A stretch of DNA of 64,000 bases from Tolypeutes matacus (GCA_026826555.1 JAKSZT010054334.1:27661048-27725047), one strand, 5' to 3'. Shown: positions 1 through 11,497, counted from the first letter of the stretch. The notes: generated by a model not told the origin, from the letters alone. A program made the numbers and translations.

Positions 1-245
1 CTTTCATCAGCATATAACATGCAGAACTGTGTGGGAGAGAGTGTGGTCTACAATGTGAACTATGGTCCATGCTTAGTGGCAAAGCCCCAGGCTGTGTATA
101 TCCATTGTAGGTGATGTGCCACACTAATGAAAGATGTTTATGTGGGAAGTTGTGGGAGGTGTGGGAGGTGGGGCATATGGGAATCCCTATAATTTTTGTG
201 TAATCTAAGTATCTTTTAAAAAATAAAAAAAATTATTAAAAAAAA
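1..245 (+). mobile_element. L1 3' end fragment (3' UTR plus A-rich tail)
   Basis: The stretch reads towards an A-rich tail (about 218-245). It matches, in reverse complement, the fragment at 24437-24707: both share a 'catgcttagtggcaa' block, a 'gtgccacactaatgaaagatg' type block and 'catatgggaatcc' before the tail. Related modules sit in the 3' UTR of the larger L1 at 33514-36247, which is why it is called L1. The left part is cut by the window edge. Confidence 0.7.
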
Positions 246-1009
246 TATAGTCCATGAATAATTTCAAAAGTATTTAAGAAAGAAAATGAAAAAATATATG
301 TATGTTTAGAAAAAGTGAGATGAAGACTATATTTACATTTTCATAAAATTTAGTGCATATAATTTCAGTTTTAATGTCACTTTAATCTTATATTAATTTG
401 TTTTTACAAATAATTGAAAATATTTGATAACATATGTAAACTTGTTTCATGACTCTATTTTAGAGATCCTTCTTGCATTTTATCTGTCTGTTTACCCATT
501 TATTGTATCTTGTCGTGTTTCTCATCATAGTCAGTTACAGTAGGCTATAGGCTTTCATGCTACCAGACAGTTAAATTATCTTCAAAATGATATTCTATTA
601 GTGAGTATATACTGTCTGAGAGTACATAGAATTTTATTAACTATGACTTGGAAACTCTGAGACTTCTTGGGACAGAGAGAAATGTTTTGTTTTTTTTTCT
701 TTATTCTTTTCACATATGGTAATTTTCTGAATCCATTATTTTTATAGATGCTGTTTAAATATGAATATTTTAGAAGTTAATTGCAAGGATCATAAATGTA
801 ATGGCTGTGGAAAGCACAGTAAAACCAGTTATATCTTTTTAATCAAAGACAGAATCTGAAGAAAATACTTTTTCATATATTCCTCTTTGTGTTAATCAAT
901 GCATATTTATAATCACCCACAGGCGCTGTACTAATATCTGTACACCTTTTTTATTCATTCAGGAAAGGGCTTCCAAATGTACCCATTACATGAAGATTTA
1001 ATAGAAGTA
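246..1009. other. AT-rich unique sequence, nothing recognised
   Basis: No repeat family, gene or convincing motif was seen. The sequence is AT-rich with short T and A runs. No open frame of note. Confidence 0.5.
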
Positions 1010-1040
1010 ATCATTATCATCATCATCATCATCATCATCC
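1010..1040. repeat. (ATC)n trinucleotide microsatellite
   Basis: About nine ATC/TCA units with one early interruption ('attatcatc'). It abuts a MIR relic. Confidence 0.9.
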
Positions 1041-1265
1041 CTTAAACTTGTAGAGTGCTTTTTAGTTCACAAAGTGTTTTCACATACATCATCTCGTTAG
1101 TGACTCACAATGACCTTGGAAGTAGGAAGGACATTTATTATTGTCCTCATTTTATGGAAGAGGAAATTCAAGCTATGAAGATATAAGTGACTTGGCCAAA
1201 GTCATAGGATTAGAAAGTGTGAAAGTGATATGCTTGGGTACTGAATTTATCGATTTACTCCTATC
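1041..1265 (-). mobile_element. MIR SINE, antisense
   Basis: The antisense MIR pattern is visible: 'tcatctcgttagtgactcacaatgacc', then 'cctcattttatggaagaggaaa', then 'gtgacttggccaaagtcatagg'. These match the usual 'cccattttacagatgaggaaactgag...gtaacttgcccaaggtcacac' core at old-repeat divergence. A small open frame starting inside it has no protein features and was not called. Confidence 0.65.
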
Positions 1266-1648
1266 CCAGTGCTCACTCCAGCTGGTGGTTTTATTTTACA
1301 AATTCCTGATAGGTACAGTCATCCCAAATTTATGATGGATAATAGGTTTGAGATGTTGAATAACTCAGATAAGTGTTTTAACTCTTGAACAACTCAAATT
1401 AAGTGTGAAAGAAAATACAGTCATTTTAACTAAGCATCTATGCTTTACTCTTCCTGCAACTATTAATTAAACCTAGTGAAAGTTTGCAAGGCCAACTGAT
1501 GATGGGATAGTTCCTTAGCACTTATTTCCACTTACATTTATGACCCAACTTACTCAACAAGTGATAAAGGAAGCATCTTTGGTTTCATCTCAAAGGGCAT
1601 TTAGTATTAGAGGGAAGGGCACGCTTATTATCCTAAAGTGTCCAGTTT
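1266..1648. other. Unique sequence, nothing recognised
   Basis: No repeat or gene homology was recognised between the MIR and the SINE insertion site. Confidence 0.45.
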
Positions 1649-1660
1649 AAATCCAATCCA

Positions 1661-2054
1661 GGGAACTGTATGTGGCTCAAGCGATTGGGCTCCTGTCTAC
1701 TATATAGGAGGTCCAGGGTTCGGTTCCCAGGGCCTCCTGGTAAAAAGCAAGCTGGCCTGCATGGTGAGCTGGCCCGCATGGAGTGCTGGCCCGCGCAGGA
1801 GTACTGGCTTGTGCAGGAGAGCTGGCGCAGCAAGAGAGACAATAAGAGATGCAGCAGATCAGGGAGCTGAAGTGGTGCAACATATTGAGCGCCTCTCTCC
1901 ATTCTGGAAATTGCTAGGATCGGTTCCCAGTGATGCCTAAAGAGAAGACAAGCAGACACAGGGAACAGATAGCAAGTGCAAACAACAAGGGGTGGGGGTG
2001 GGGGGGGGGGGGGGGGGCAAGAAAAAAAAATAAATCTTAAAAAAAAAAAAAAAA
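1661..2054 (+). mobile_element. DAS-type tRNA-derived SINE, long dimeric form
   Basis: The head (from about 1671, 'tgtggctcaagcgattgggctcc') carries an A-box-like and a B-box-like motif ('gggttcggttcccaggg') as in tRNA-derived SINEs. A spacer of repeated 'gctggcccgcatgg' type units follows, then a second tRNA-like unit (about 1866-1940, second B-box-like 'ggatcggttcccagtg'), a G-run (1989-2017) and an A-rich tail. Target-site duplications of 12 bp (aaatccaatcca) lie at 1649-1660 and 2055-2066. Old RNA polymerase III retroposon, not a tRNA gene. Confidence 0.9.
1989..2017 (+). repeat. Poly-G tract within the SINE
   Basis: Almost pure G with two T interruptions (1993 and 1999), ending in a run of 18 G. 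It could form a G-quadruplex and its length is prone to sequencing error. Confidence 0.85.
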
Positions 2055-2066
2055 AAATCCAATCCA

Positions 2067-2789
2067 AGGCTTAGTTGGTTGTTTTTTCTGTAATAAAGAG
2101 TTCTTTTTACAGATTTGACACTAACTGGTTTGAGAGATCTGATAGCTGGGCAAAGTCCCGCACCCAGTGAAGACTTGTGCTTTTGTGTGACTCCATCCTC
2201 ACCACCACCTGGTCCTTTCTATGGGCTATAGATGTCTGTAATTTGACTGCCTGGCTTTGAGACTGTGCTTTAATCCTCTAGCAAGGATCACTGTCCCCTA
2301 GGACATTAGTCTTTTTGCTACAGGAGTCTTACTAGCTGAGCTGTAAAGAATTTTCATTCTAATGTCCACATTTTAGAAGTTCAACACGTATTTGTTCAAA
2401 AATAAATTAATAAATACCTATTTTTATAACTGAAAACTTTCACAAAACCAGAGAAAATATGGTTCACAGGTCACTGGGGATGGGCCTTTTATTTTCTTTC
2501 TCAGAATTTCCTTGGAGTTGAGGTGTCTGTTAAGTACAACTTGAATACCCTTCACATTGGTGTTCCTGTTTCCCGATCAGTGGTGGAAAGCAGCTGCAGT
2601 GTGGTGACAGGGCCATGAAAGGGCTCCCAGTGGGTCTCTGGAGGAGATATGTATTGTGTGAGGGGTTAATTCTGAGCTCAGAAGCGCCTGGGTCAGTAAG
2701 CAGTTTTGATCATTTACCCAGGAGGGAGTGCTTGAGTGGGAAGCACCAAGGTTAATTTGTTGATTAAAATTATATTTCAGCATTTACAT
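2067..2789. other. Unique sequence, nothing recognised
   Basis: No gene or repeat family was recognised. Base composition is ordinary for the window. Confidence 0.45.
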
Positions 2790-2975
2790 TTTCAAAGTCC
2801 TTTTTAATTGCTAATGAGTTCTTCCTCAAAGTGGGCCTGTGAGGAAGGTCAGCGTTGTTGTCCCCATTATACAAATGAGGAAACTGAGACAGGGAGCTGT
2901 TAAGTGACTCTCTCAAGGTCACACAGCAAGTTCACTGAGGAGAAGCTGTGACTGAACTTCAAAACATGTCTTTCA
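2790..2975 (-). mobile_element. MIR SINE, antisense
   Basis: Contains 'ttgtccccattatacaaatg', 'aggaaactgagacaggga' and 'caaggtcacacagcaag', which is the antisense MIR core in the correct order and spacing. Confidence 0.85.
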
Positions 2976-3804
2976 GCAGTTGGGCTCAGGGTCTCAGGGT
3001 CTTCCCCAAGGAGAGTTCACTTATCTTGGGGCTCTGTTGTCCAAATCTGGTTTGATGTGGGTCTGAGATCTTCTAATAAAATAAGCTCAAATACCCTTGC
3101 TCCTGAAGGATTTCAAGAAAATGTGGAGCTGACAGCTGGAAGAGTAATTTTGGGATTGCACTCTCTGGGCTGTTCTGGGTTGTGATTTTGCAGATCCTAC
3201 TTATGAAAATTATTTCCAGGGTTCCAGGATCTTTGCTGTCGTTCTCCAACAAATCTCTCAGGAAAACTTTTTCTACAGGCCCACTCTTTGAGATCAGTTC
3301 ATGTTCATATTAATATACCTTTTATACTCTCATTTAAATAAAATAAACAGAATATCCCTGCCTCCATTTTTTCCCATTACAAGGAAATGAAGCATATTCT
3401 CAGTCTTAATTGGTGCTTATGGAAGATAGAGGCCTTCAAAGACTGTTTATGTCATGTTGCTGAGGATATTTCTTCCTCTGAGCTCCCAAGCCTCTGTGCT
3501 AACACTGACTTTTTAAAAAAATATATAATCTAATTACAGATATAACAGATACTTTCTCTGCCACTTTCTAGGAAAACTTACTTCAGATCTTGCATCATTT
3601 CTGTCAATCATAGGCATTTATTATTAAGTTCTTGTTAAAACAAAGGCAAATTCAGGTCTTTTTTTTTTTTTTTTTACAAGTGGTCAAACTTTTTGCTTCT
3701 TTTGGGTAGGAGTGGTAGAAATAAAATGAGAGAGAAAAAAGGGAGTAAAGAGAAAGGGGATTGAAATAAAGAGTAGTTAGTGTCAGTTTGCTGTCTAGAA
3801 GCTA
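2976..3804. other. Unique sequence with a poly-T run and a purine tract
   Basis: Nothing gene-like was seen. A T run lies at about 3659-3676 and an almost uninterrupted purine tract at about 3718-3775, which is simple-sequence in character. Confidence 0.45.
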
Positions 3805-3925
3805 TTATATGTACTATCTTATATAACTTCATATGCTCTTATGAAAAACTCTGCTTTATAGATGAAGAAATAAGAGGAGATAAAGAAAAGGGGAAAGAAA
3901 TAGATAAATGGAGATTGAACTAGTT
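3805..3925 (-). mobile_element. Diverged MIR SINE, antisense
   Basis: 'gtactatcttatataacttc', 'gctcttatgaaaaactctgc' and 'tagatgaagaaataagagg' follow the antisense MIR order ('tctcatttaatcctcacaa...cagatgaggaaactgagg'). Strongly diverged. Confidence 0.45.
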
Positions 3926-4439
3926 GCACAGGTGCAGTATGGCCAACATTTATGGGTCTAATTATTACAGAAAAAATTTAGCTTCATGTTGGAAAAATCA
4001 CCTCTCTCCCTTGCCAAGGATTGAGAAGGCCAATAAAAGAACTATCTGGAAATTGTGTAAGTGTTGATATCAAGAGACTTGGTCCAAAAACTGGATGAGT
4101 CAATATCCTGCCCTCCCCACCCCCCCTTTTTTTTCCCTTCAAGAGCTTCCTAGATTTTTCAGTGTGAATTTTATTATTGGAGTGTAGGATGAGGAAAGTC
4201 ATCCCAATTCTTGGTCAGCACATCTCTCATTTTCTATTTTTCATTATGATAGGCCAAACCAGAGAGCCTACTGCAAATATTTCATTAGATTTCTATACTT
4301 GGAATTTTCCAAGGGTAGGCTTAAACACAGTTCCACAGTTGAGCACTTCAGAAGAAAATCTTGGTTATTGAGAGGCTGAGCAGATTTGTCATATCAATGA
4401 GGCTGTATATTTTGATGTGAATGTGATATATTGGCAACT
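3926..4439. other. Unique sequence, nothing recognised
   Basis: No repeat family or gene was recognised. A short C/T-rich patch lies near 4110-4140. Confidence 0.4.
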
Positions 4440-4590
4440 CAATGAGAATCTGAGCAAAGGATCTGAGTTCTGCATCAATATCTGCCACTTAATAGCAATG
4501 CTGGGCAAATTTCTAAGCTTCTTTTTTGCCTCAGTTTCTTAATTTATAAAACAGATGATCTTATTTACATAAGAGAAATTGTGAAGTTAG
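4440..4590 (+). mobile_element. MIR SINE, sense
   Basis: 'tctgccacttaatagcaatg', 'tgggcaaatttctaagcttc' and 'tgcctcagtttcttaattta' followed by 'taaaacagatgatc' give the sense MIR core. Confidence 0.75.
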
Positions 4591-5489
4591 AAGAAAAAAT
4601 ATTAATAATGGAATCAAGTGAAGTGGTGGGGAAACAAAACCAATTGTACACGTGCAGTATGAAGCCTGATACTTTCTCTACTGAAAAGAACGAAAAGGAG
4701 AAATTGTAGAGATTTGTGCCTCAAATATTTAAATGGAAATCCATTTATTAAAATTTTTGCTTTTATTTATTTTAAAAATGACAACATTGTCAGTATTTTA
4801 AAAAATTCTATTAGATTATTAGACCTCAGGGAAGGGTTTGCTAAATATTTTTATTTCTGTGTATTTCTCTCCTTCCTGTCCATTCTTGTTTTCCTTTCCA
4901 TTAGTTGAGTGCAATGCAGGGCAAAAATGTACTGTGGATATGTCTATGGAAAAAAGTTTTATGTTTTATGTATTAAATTTTTAGAAGTGATAAATGAAAT
5001 ATATATATATTTTAAAGAAATGACTAAAACAAATCTAATGTATGTGCAGATGTCTTGGTTGGATTTTTTTTTTTTCTGTGCCACTATCGCTCAATAGAAT
5101 AAACTGTATTTTTTACTGGTATTTATTCTAATTGGTACACTATGATCCTTTTAGAAAATCATTAATCTAAAAGTCAGAACTTCTCAAAGCAAAACTATTT
5201 CAATTAATTATTATAAGAAACATCTTAAAAATTGAAGTGTATGCACATTTATCCAGAATCATCAGGAATGAGTACTTCCACATAAGTGAATTTTCCAGAA
5301 AAACTTGTGCCGGAATTTTTAAAGCAAATTTCCTATTTAAATGGAATACTTAAAAATCTTTTGTATATCTTCTTTCATATAAAAACTTAGTATGAAGACT
5401 ATAATCTAATATTTAGTTGATTTAGGGTTATCATTTTGGACTAGATACCTTTAATTCACATAAAACTCTATAGATTATAAATAATCTTC
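4591..5489. other. AT-rich unique sequence, nothing recognised
   Basis: Low-complexity T and A runs and a short (TA)n at about 5000-5010. No gene or repeat family was recognised. Confidence 0.45.
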
Positions 5490-5690
5490 ATACACATGAC
5501 TTCTCATTTGCTCTTCCCCACAGCTTTATGCCGTAGGTGGAATAGATATCAATATTCTCATTTTACAGAAGGGAAAACTGAGTTTCAGTGTGGCTCAGTC
5601 ACTTTCCTAAAGATGCCTGGTAAGTTCAAGAACAAGAAAGAAAACAGTGTCTTCTGGCTTCAAATCTAGTGGTCTTTCCCATAAACAGCA
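5490..5690 (-). mobile_element. MIR SINE, antisense
   Basis: 'attctcattttacagaaggg', 'aaaactgagtttcagtgtgg' and 'tcttctggcttcaaatctag' correspond in order to the antisense MIR core and head. Confidence 0.7.
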
Positions 5691-5927
5691 CTGCCTCTCT
5701 GGACCAGTGATTACTCAGCAATGTTTGCAAAGATAATTTGTGTGAACATGGACTGTTTTTCTTTACTCTAAAAAGTCCTCAGACTCCTAAGAATTTGCAT
5801 TTTTGCATTTGCTTTTGGTATTTTTTAGTGCACGGTGCCTGCATGTAATCGGCATTTGGCCATTGTTTCTGTGCCTGTCAGCTGTCAGTTGTGGCATACC
5901 TGGCACTAGAGGCTTATTCTCTTATTA

Positions 5928-6100
5928 ATATTCATTCATTCATTCATTCATTCATTCATTCATTCTTGTATTCACTCATTCATATATTCAACCAATACTT
6001 GTTGAGAACATACTATGTGCCAGGCTTCTGTATTAGATATGGGGAAAAATGCAGAATCATAAAGGAACTTTCAATCCAGGAGTTTACGTCAATCATCACT
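5928..6100 (-). mobile_element. L2 LINE 3' end, antisense, with (ATTC)n
   Basis: The antisense L2 3' terminus is visible: a run of ATTC units (about 5931-5966, the expanded L2 terminal TGAA repeat), then 'cttgttgagaacatactatg', 'tgccaggcttctgtattag' and 'aaggaactttcaatccagg'. The ATTC expansion is a microsatellite grown from the natural L2 end. Confidence 0.8.
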
Positions 6101-6169
6101 TAATCGGCAGACTTCTGTTCCCCCTCATACTCTGCTACTACTAAGATGGCAGTGACTACAGTAATTACT

Positions 6170-6355
6170 TTGCACAGAGGGCCTATTGTGTATTAGCACA
6201 GTCTAAGCATGTCTATTAACATTAATCCTAACAACAGCCCTATATGTTAGGGTATAGTTAAAAAGACATGCTCAGGGTAGTAAAGTCACTTGTGTAAAAT
6301 ATAGCCCATATGAGGCTATGTTTGCATTTGAGCTCCGTCAGTCTGACCTGATTTC
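6170..6355 (-). mobile_element. MIR SINE, antisense
   Basis: 'gcctattgtgtattagcac', 'attaatcctaacaacagccc', 'aaagtcacttgtgtaaaata' and 'gagctccgtcagtctgac' follow the antisense MIR order. Confidence 0.65.
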
Positions 6356-7939
6356 TTTGATATTTACTTGATAGTTCAGAAGTCTTTTCTTGTTTTCTCT
6401 CATCTTTCTGGATAAGTGAGATCACAGGATATATGACTAAGTGTTATATTACAGAATATTATTATAAATTTACTTAAATTGCCAGTTTCACCTTTTTTGT
6501 ATTATTTCTGGCAGAATATTTTTCTTGTTTCTTTTACTTAATATTAGATCTCATTTCAGTTATCAGATGCTACAGAATCACTCATAAATTTCTCAATTGG
6601 ATATTAGTACTAGGCATGCTCACATTTAAAAATTATTTTGTTTTTTGACTATGAATAACTGTAGTATTATTTAACCGCTATGAATATTTGATGATTAACT
6701 TTGACCGAGTTGATAACATAAATCCAGGAAGGGAAGGACTATCTTGGGCAAAATAGTCTGAGAGGTGAACAGAAATAACCTAAAATGCTTATTTTATACT
6801 ACATAATGCAAATGTAAAGCTAATTAAATTAAGGTTTAAAAAAATCAATAAACATTTTGAATTCAGGAAGAATGTTAATTAATCATTTTATGTTGTTGGA
6901 TAATGTGAAATCTACTATGTATTGCCATTTTTGGGAATTCCTCCCTGAGCTCCTTTAGATGGAGCTTGGTTATTCTGGTCTGATGGGTGGACCCTATTGG
7001 AAACAGTGTAGTAGTTGTCTAGTGGCCAGTTGTATCTCTTCAAGCATCTTCCACCACTCATAAGCATTTCTCCAGTGTAACTACATAGTAAGTAAAAACT
7101 AGTTGTCCATGATTCTAAGAGAAGCTGTCTTCTCAAGCAACACTTTGGATCATCTTCTCTTTTTCCTCTTTCTATCTTGATACTGATTTGAATATTACTG
7201 GATTTTAATAATTAGCGGTTTAGATAAGCTTCTCTGGTAACTACCTGGATATTTTCTTAGTTGTTTATTCACCTGAGTACATATCAGACATTACATTGGA
7301 ACCTAAATAAGCTGTAATGTTCAGGGAATGGTTAATCAATTTAACATGAGGGTAAAACAGAAACTCCCAACCCCTTAAAATATCTGTTTATTTATTTTTG
7401 CATAGTATTTGAAATATTTGTATAAATTTCCCATTTATAATTCTTTTGTTTTGTTTTGTTTTTAGTTAGACCAGTAGTTTATTAAGGAAATGAGAGAAGG
7501 GAATAGAAATGGGAGAGAACAAGAGATTATAGATTCCCAGGTATACTTATGGGCTGGTCCAGGTAGAGAAGGGAGAGACCCCATTTATGGTTACTATAAC
7601 AAATATTTAGTACTTATATATGAAACACATGCATAGCTTATAATATAATACAATAAATATAATAGATTTGTCTATTCAGAATCTTTATTCTAACAATCTA
7701 AACATGAATTCTTAATAAATAACTATGGACTGACTGACAGAATAATGAGTGAAAGTATGAGCTATAATAATACAATTGAATTTATATTGCCCTGAGACTA
7801 CAGCTTGGATATGTTTTGGTTTGTTTTTAAAGTTAAATCTCTTTTATCTTATGATTTCATGTGGTCACTTGAGTATAAGTAAAGATCAGAAAAAAAGTTG
7901 GGTTGATTGGGTAGTCTAGTTACTTGGATTTAGATGTTA
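6356..7939. other. AT-rich unique sequence, nothing recognised
   Basis: No gene or known repeat was recognised in about 1.6 kb. Short open frames here show no protein family features. Confidence 0.45.
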
Positions 7940-8050
7940 GTATCTGAGATTAGAGATTGGAATATAATGACCTAGGTTTGAATTACAGCTGTGACACATA
8001 CTGTATGACCTTGGGTATATTACTTCATTTCTCTGAGTTTTCTTTTAGTG
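7940..8050 (+). mobile_element. MIR SINE, sense
   Basis: 'gacctaggtttgaattacag', 'ctgtgacacatactgtatga' and 'ccttgggtatattacttcat' form the sense MIR head and core. Confidence 0.75.
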
Positions 8051-8447
8051 TTGCTTTTCCCTGGGTCAGACGCAGATGAATTTCTGAGCTCCTCCGACTG
8101 AATCCTGTACTTCCTTTAAAAAGGGATTTTCATTGGAGAGAACTGCTTGATTTAAATCATCCTAGTAGTGCAGGAACTTGACGCACTAAGTAGAAATTTT
8201 CCAGATGGCAAAGGGGTAAAGATATGAAGTTATCTGCATTCCTCCTACTCTAATTTAACCTTAGCTCTTAATCTAATGGATAGAAAAATGTAAAAAACTA
8301 GCTAATTCTATAGAGTTCATAGACATTTTTTTTTTCACATTCTAAGTTTTCCTGAACATTTCTTAGCAATTCCAGTTTTAATTCCCCATTTGTGCTGCCC
8401 GTCTCTTCCCCTCAGTTCCCTTTCCAGCTTAAGATACTAGTATTCTA

Positions 8448-8636
8448 GGGAAGCGGCTGTGGCTCAATCAGTGGGGCTCCCGTTTACCATATGGGAGGCC
8501 CCGGGTTCGGTTCCCGGGGCCTCCTGGTGAGGGCAAGCCCGCCCGCACGGCGTGGTTGGCTGACCCAGCGAGCGCGGGCAGCAAGGGGGGGATAAATGAA
8601 TAAATAAATAAAATCTTAAAAAAAAAAAAAAAAAAA
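8448..8636 (+). mobile_element. DAS-type tRNA-derived SINE, young copy
   Basis: The head 'ggctgtggctcaatcagtgg' and the B-box-like 'gggttcggttcccgggg' mark a tRNA-derived SINE. A GC-rich body, an AT-rich (AAAT)n stretch and a pure A tail follow. Perfect 17-bp target-site duplications (aagatactagtattcta) lie at 8431-8447 and 8637-8653. CpG-containing boxes and the perfect duplication point to a recent insertion. Confidence 0.95.
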
Positions 8637-8653
8637 AAGATACTAGTATTCTA

Positions 8654-9039
8654 AATGTCTGAATAATTTCTATTGTAAGGGAGGATCTCTTGTGTTGTTC
8701 ACAAAGGTAGTGCCCTAATGAGGCTAAGTCTAAACTAGACTGTACCATGAGTAGGGAAAAAAAAACCAGTTGACCGTATAACCCACAACACTAGTGCCAT
8801 ACTCCCTTAGCCTGTTCCTAGTTATTCCACATGCATTAGAGCTAGGACACGAAGAGAAGAAATGGGCTTTCTGGTACTGGGTGTATGGTGGCACTCCTTG
8901 GTGATCAGAGTTAATCTTCTTGCACCTGTAATACTACCAGGATGAGATTCTGACCCAGTAAGGTTTAATTCCTCCAGTTTTCTGAAGCAGTATTCCAGTG
9001 TGTGTTATGAATGGCAGTAGAATAAATCCATGCATGAAA
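8654..9039. other. Unique sequence, nothing recognised
   Basis: No gene or repeat family was recognised. Confidence 0.4.
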
Positions 9040-9187
9040 ATGGATTTTGGGATCAGAAAGCCTGAGGTGCGAAAGTTACGTCCTCCACATATTGGTTTCC
9101 ATTTCCTCATCTATAAAACCAGCATAACAACAGCACTTGCCTTATAGGGTTGTAAGAATTAAATAAAACAATGCCTAGTACTTTGAG
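9040..9187 (+). mobile_element. MIR SINE, sense
   Basis: 'ttgggatcagaaagcctgag', 'ccatttcctcatctataaaa' and 'ttatagggttgtaagaatta' followed by 'aataaaacaatgcctagtac' give the sense MIR from head to 3' part. Confidence 0.8.
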
Positions 9188-9310
9188 TTCATTTGCTCAT
9201 CCATCCATCTTTCCATTCATCCACCCATCATTCCACCTTATTCAATCCAACTTTATGTCACTCTACCATGTGCTAGGCACTGGTTATAGTGAACAAAAGT
9301 ATAAATGACA
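9188..9310 (-). mobile_element. L2 LINE 3' end, antisense
   Basis: A degenerate CATT/CATC run (about 9195-9240) is followed by 'tctaccatgtgctaggcact' and 'ggttatagtgaacaaaag', the antisense L2 3' end. Confidence 0.7.
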
Positions 9311-11284
9311 AGTAGTCAATACAGGTCGGTTTCCTTTCACCTGGCCTTGAATTTACGTGGTTAAATTCCAAAGGTCTTGTTGGAGAAATGAAGCTTCTAA
9401 CCCTGGAAATAAGGAACAAAGTTCTAACCAGAATCTCACCCTCCACCTTGCCCTATGTCTCTGAGTACCCTGGGCAGGACTGGCAAGACTTCCTGGTTTT
9501 ATTCACAGGAATTGAAAGTTTCATGTGTTACAAACAAACGCCCTCTCCAAAAACCATCATCCACAGGAAGCCAAAGAAGAAAAGTGTAATTGAATGGTAG
9601 ATCTGCTAGTACTTACCCAGAAGGGTAAGCCTGGGGAAATAAGCATGCGGTGACCCCTTGGAGAGCTGGTAATCCTGGGGAGGAGCTGTGTAAAAGTGTG
9701 AAGCTTTTAGACAAATCTGGCCCTGGGGAAAAATATAAATCTGACTGAGATTGTCTTCTACCTGCTGACCTCAGAGCCTGGGATTCTTCTTTCTCTAGCA
9801 GAGTCTACCCTTCCTCCCAGGTCACACAAAGTGCTGCCTGTCATTCTTAGTATTGCCCAGAAGAAACTCAAATGCAACTCCTCTGGTACTGTGCATTTTT
9901 AGTAGGCTCCAATCCCCTCCTGGGCCTGCACTCCCACCCTTTTGGGTATACTGAATTGGAAGGTCAGAATATGTGACCTTTGAATGGCTCTTGGTACAAA
10001 ATTGCGACTGAATAATGTTTAGATGAATCACCCTGTAGAGCATTTACCTTCTACATATTGAAACAAAACATTCCATGAAATTTTAGCAAATGAACATTTA
10101 ACAAGATGTGCCAAATCCCAACGAGATCACTCAAGAACTTCCACTTCTACTCTCAAACCCTCCTTCCTATGCACTGGGAAGAAGGACAAGACAGTATTTG
10201 ACTCTACAAATGATGGAAAGGGCAAACCAAAAGACCAAGAGCTGTGGGTTTTATATTCCCCTCGCTGTGCCAGGTAATGTCAATGTGTGATGATGCCTTT
10301 CCCTTGAAGGAATTTGATTAAAGTATATTAGTAGTTAAAAATATAACAGCCTGAGAAAAGGAAATCTTTTCATGATAACTCACTTTGGTTTTGAAGTGTG
10401 CTTTAAATGGTAAAATCACAGTAAGTAATTTAGCTGAAGTGTAATAATTGGGATCCAAGCATTATGATTGATACATTTCATTGAAAATAGCACCCTGAGG
10501 TTTTTCCAAATTAAAGAGGAAATCTAAGTAAAATCTTAAATAACCCTTGTGGAAATACTTTATTGTAGTTAATAACCAAGCAAAAATATGCTTATTTTGT
10601 CTGTAGACTCATTCCAACAGATTATACCTATTGTTGATTCCATTTGAAAGGCATCACACTTGGCTTATATAAAAATAATAGCATTCCTAACTATTAATAG
10701 CAAATAAGAAAGACATTTATGGAAATTCATACATCATTTATAAATGACCCTTATGAATAAAATGTTACAATGATTTTCATTAGCATAAGTTCCACAGTCA
10801 TGGCCTGCATAAGAGACACATTTTTCTTTCTTGAATGTACATGTAAAAATCTGTCATTTACTTTGTCATTAAAATATAGAAATTTTATCTATAATGCTTC
10901 AATACATTTGTATGCTGCTAAGTGATTATAAACCTAAAGCTGTAGACGTGAATGCATCCTATTGGATATGGGGAAATCCACGGGGCCCCAAAGAATTCAT
11001 CTCATCTGGACCCAGGACACACAACCATGTCATGTGTCCTCCTCAGACAGTACAGATGAGAATGAGCTTGGGTTTCTAAGGCTGCTTGGACAAACTGCTG
11101 GGAAATTAAAGCCCCTGATGGAGATGTTAGTCTTGGTTTTCCCTTTCCTTGCATCTCTCAATCTAGGATCTTAGGTACTAGTTTCGCCCTTTGTAAGGAA
11201 TATTCAACTTTAGAGTGAGTTTTCAAGGTAGTCTCTTCCCTTTAATGACATAGAGAGAGAAGCATTTCTCTGATGGAATGCAAA
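9311..11284. other. Unique sequence, no gene or repeat recognised
   Basis: About 2 kb without a recognised repeat. The part at about 9320-9600 has a balanced composition and an open frame of about 70 codons, but no protein family was recognised. Ordinary noncoding sequence is the default reading. Confidence 0.4.
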
Positions 11285-11466
11285 GCACGGGAACTCATCA
11301 TTATGGAGCTCCTACTTGGTGACATTGCTCCTACGATGTGCACTGTACACACATTATCTTTGCTTACTCATCACCATCCTATGAAGTCATTTTGTCAGAC
11401 AGTTATTCTAGATGAGGAAATCAGAGCTCTAAGATGTTCTGTAAATTGCCCAAGACTATGAAGAAC
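11285..11466 (-). mobile_element. MIR SINE, antisense
   Basis: 'atgtgcactgtacacacatt', 'atctttgcttactcatcacc', 'tctagatgaggaaatcagag' and 'taaattgcccaagactatg' follow the antisense MIR. Its right end forms one arm of the hairpin listed separately. Confidence 0.75.
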
Positions 11467-11497
11467 ATGTCAGGGTTCTTGATAGTCTTGGGCAATT
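11444..11497. repeat. 54-nt near-perfect inverted repeat (hairpin) at MIR edge
   Basis: Arms 11444-11466 and 11475-11497 pair over 23 positions with one mismatch (g11460 against g11481) around an 8-nt loop (atgtcagg). The left arm is MIR sequence ('aattgcccaagactat'); the right arm is its inverted copy. An inverted duplication by template switching during replication is the simplest origin. Confidence 0.9.

Noticed and set aside
1633..2067. 144-codon frame on the minus strand with a poly-proline stretch
   Set aside because: The prolines come from the G-run of the SINE; the frame is antisense SINE.
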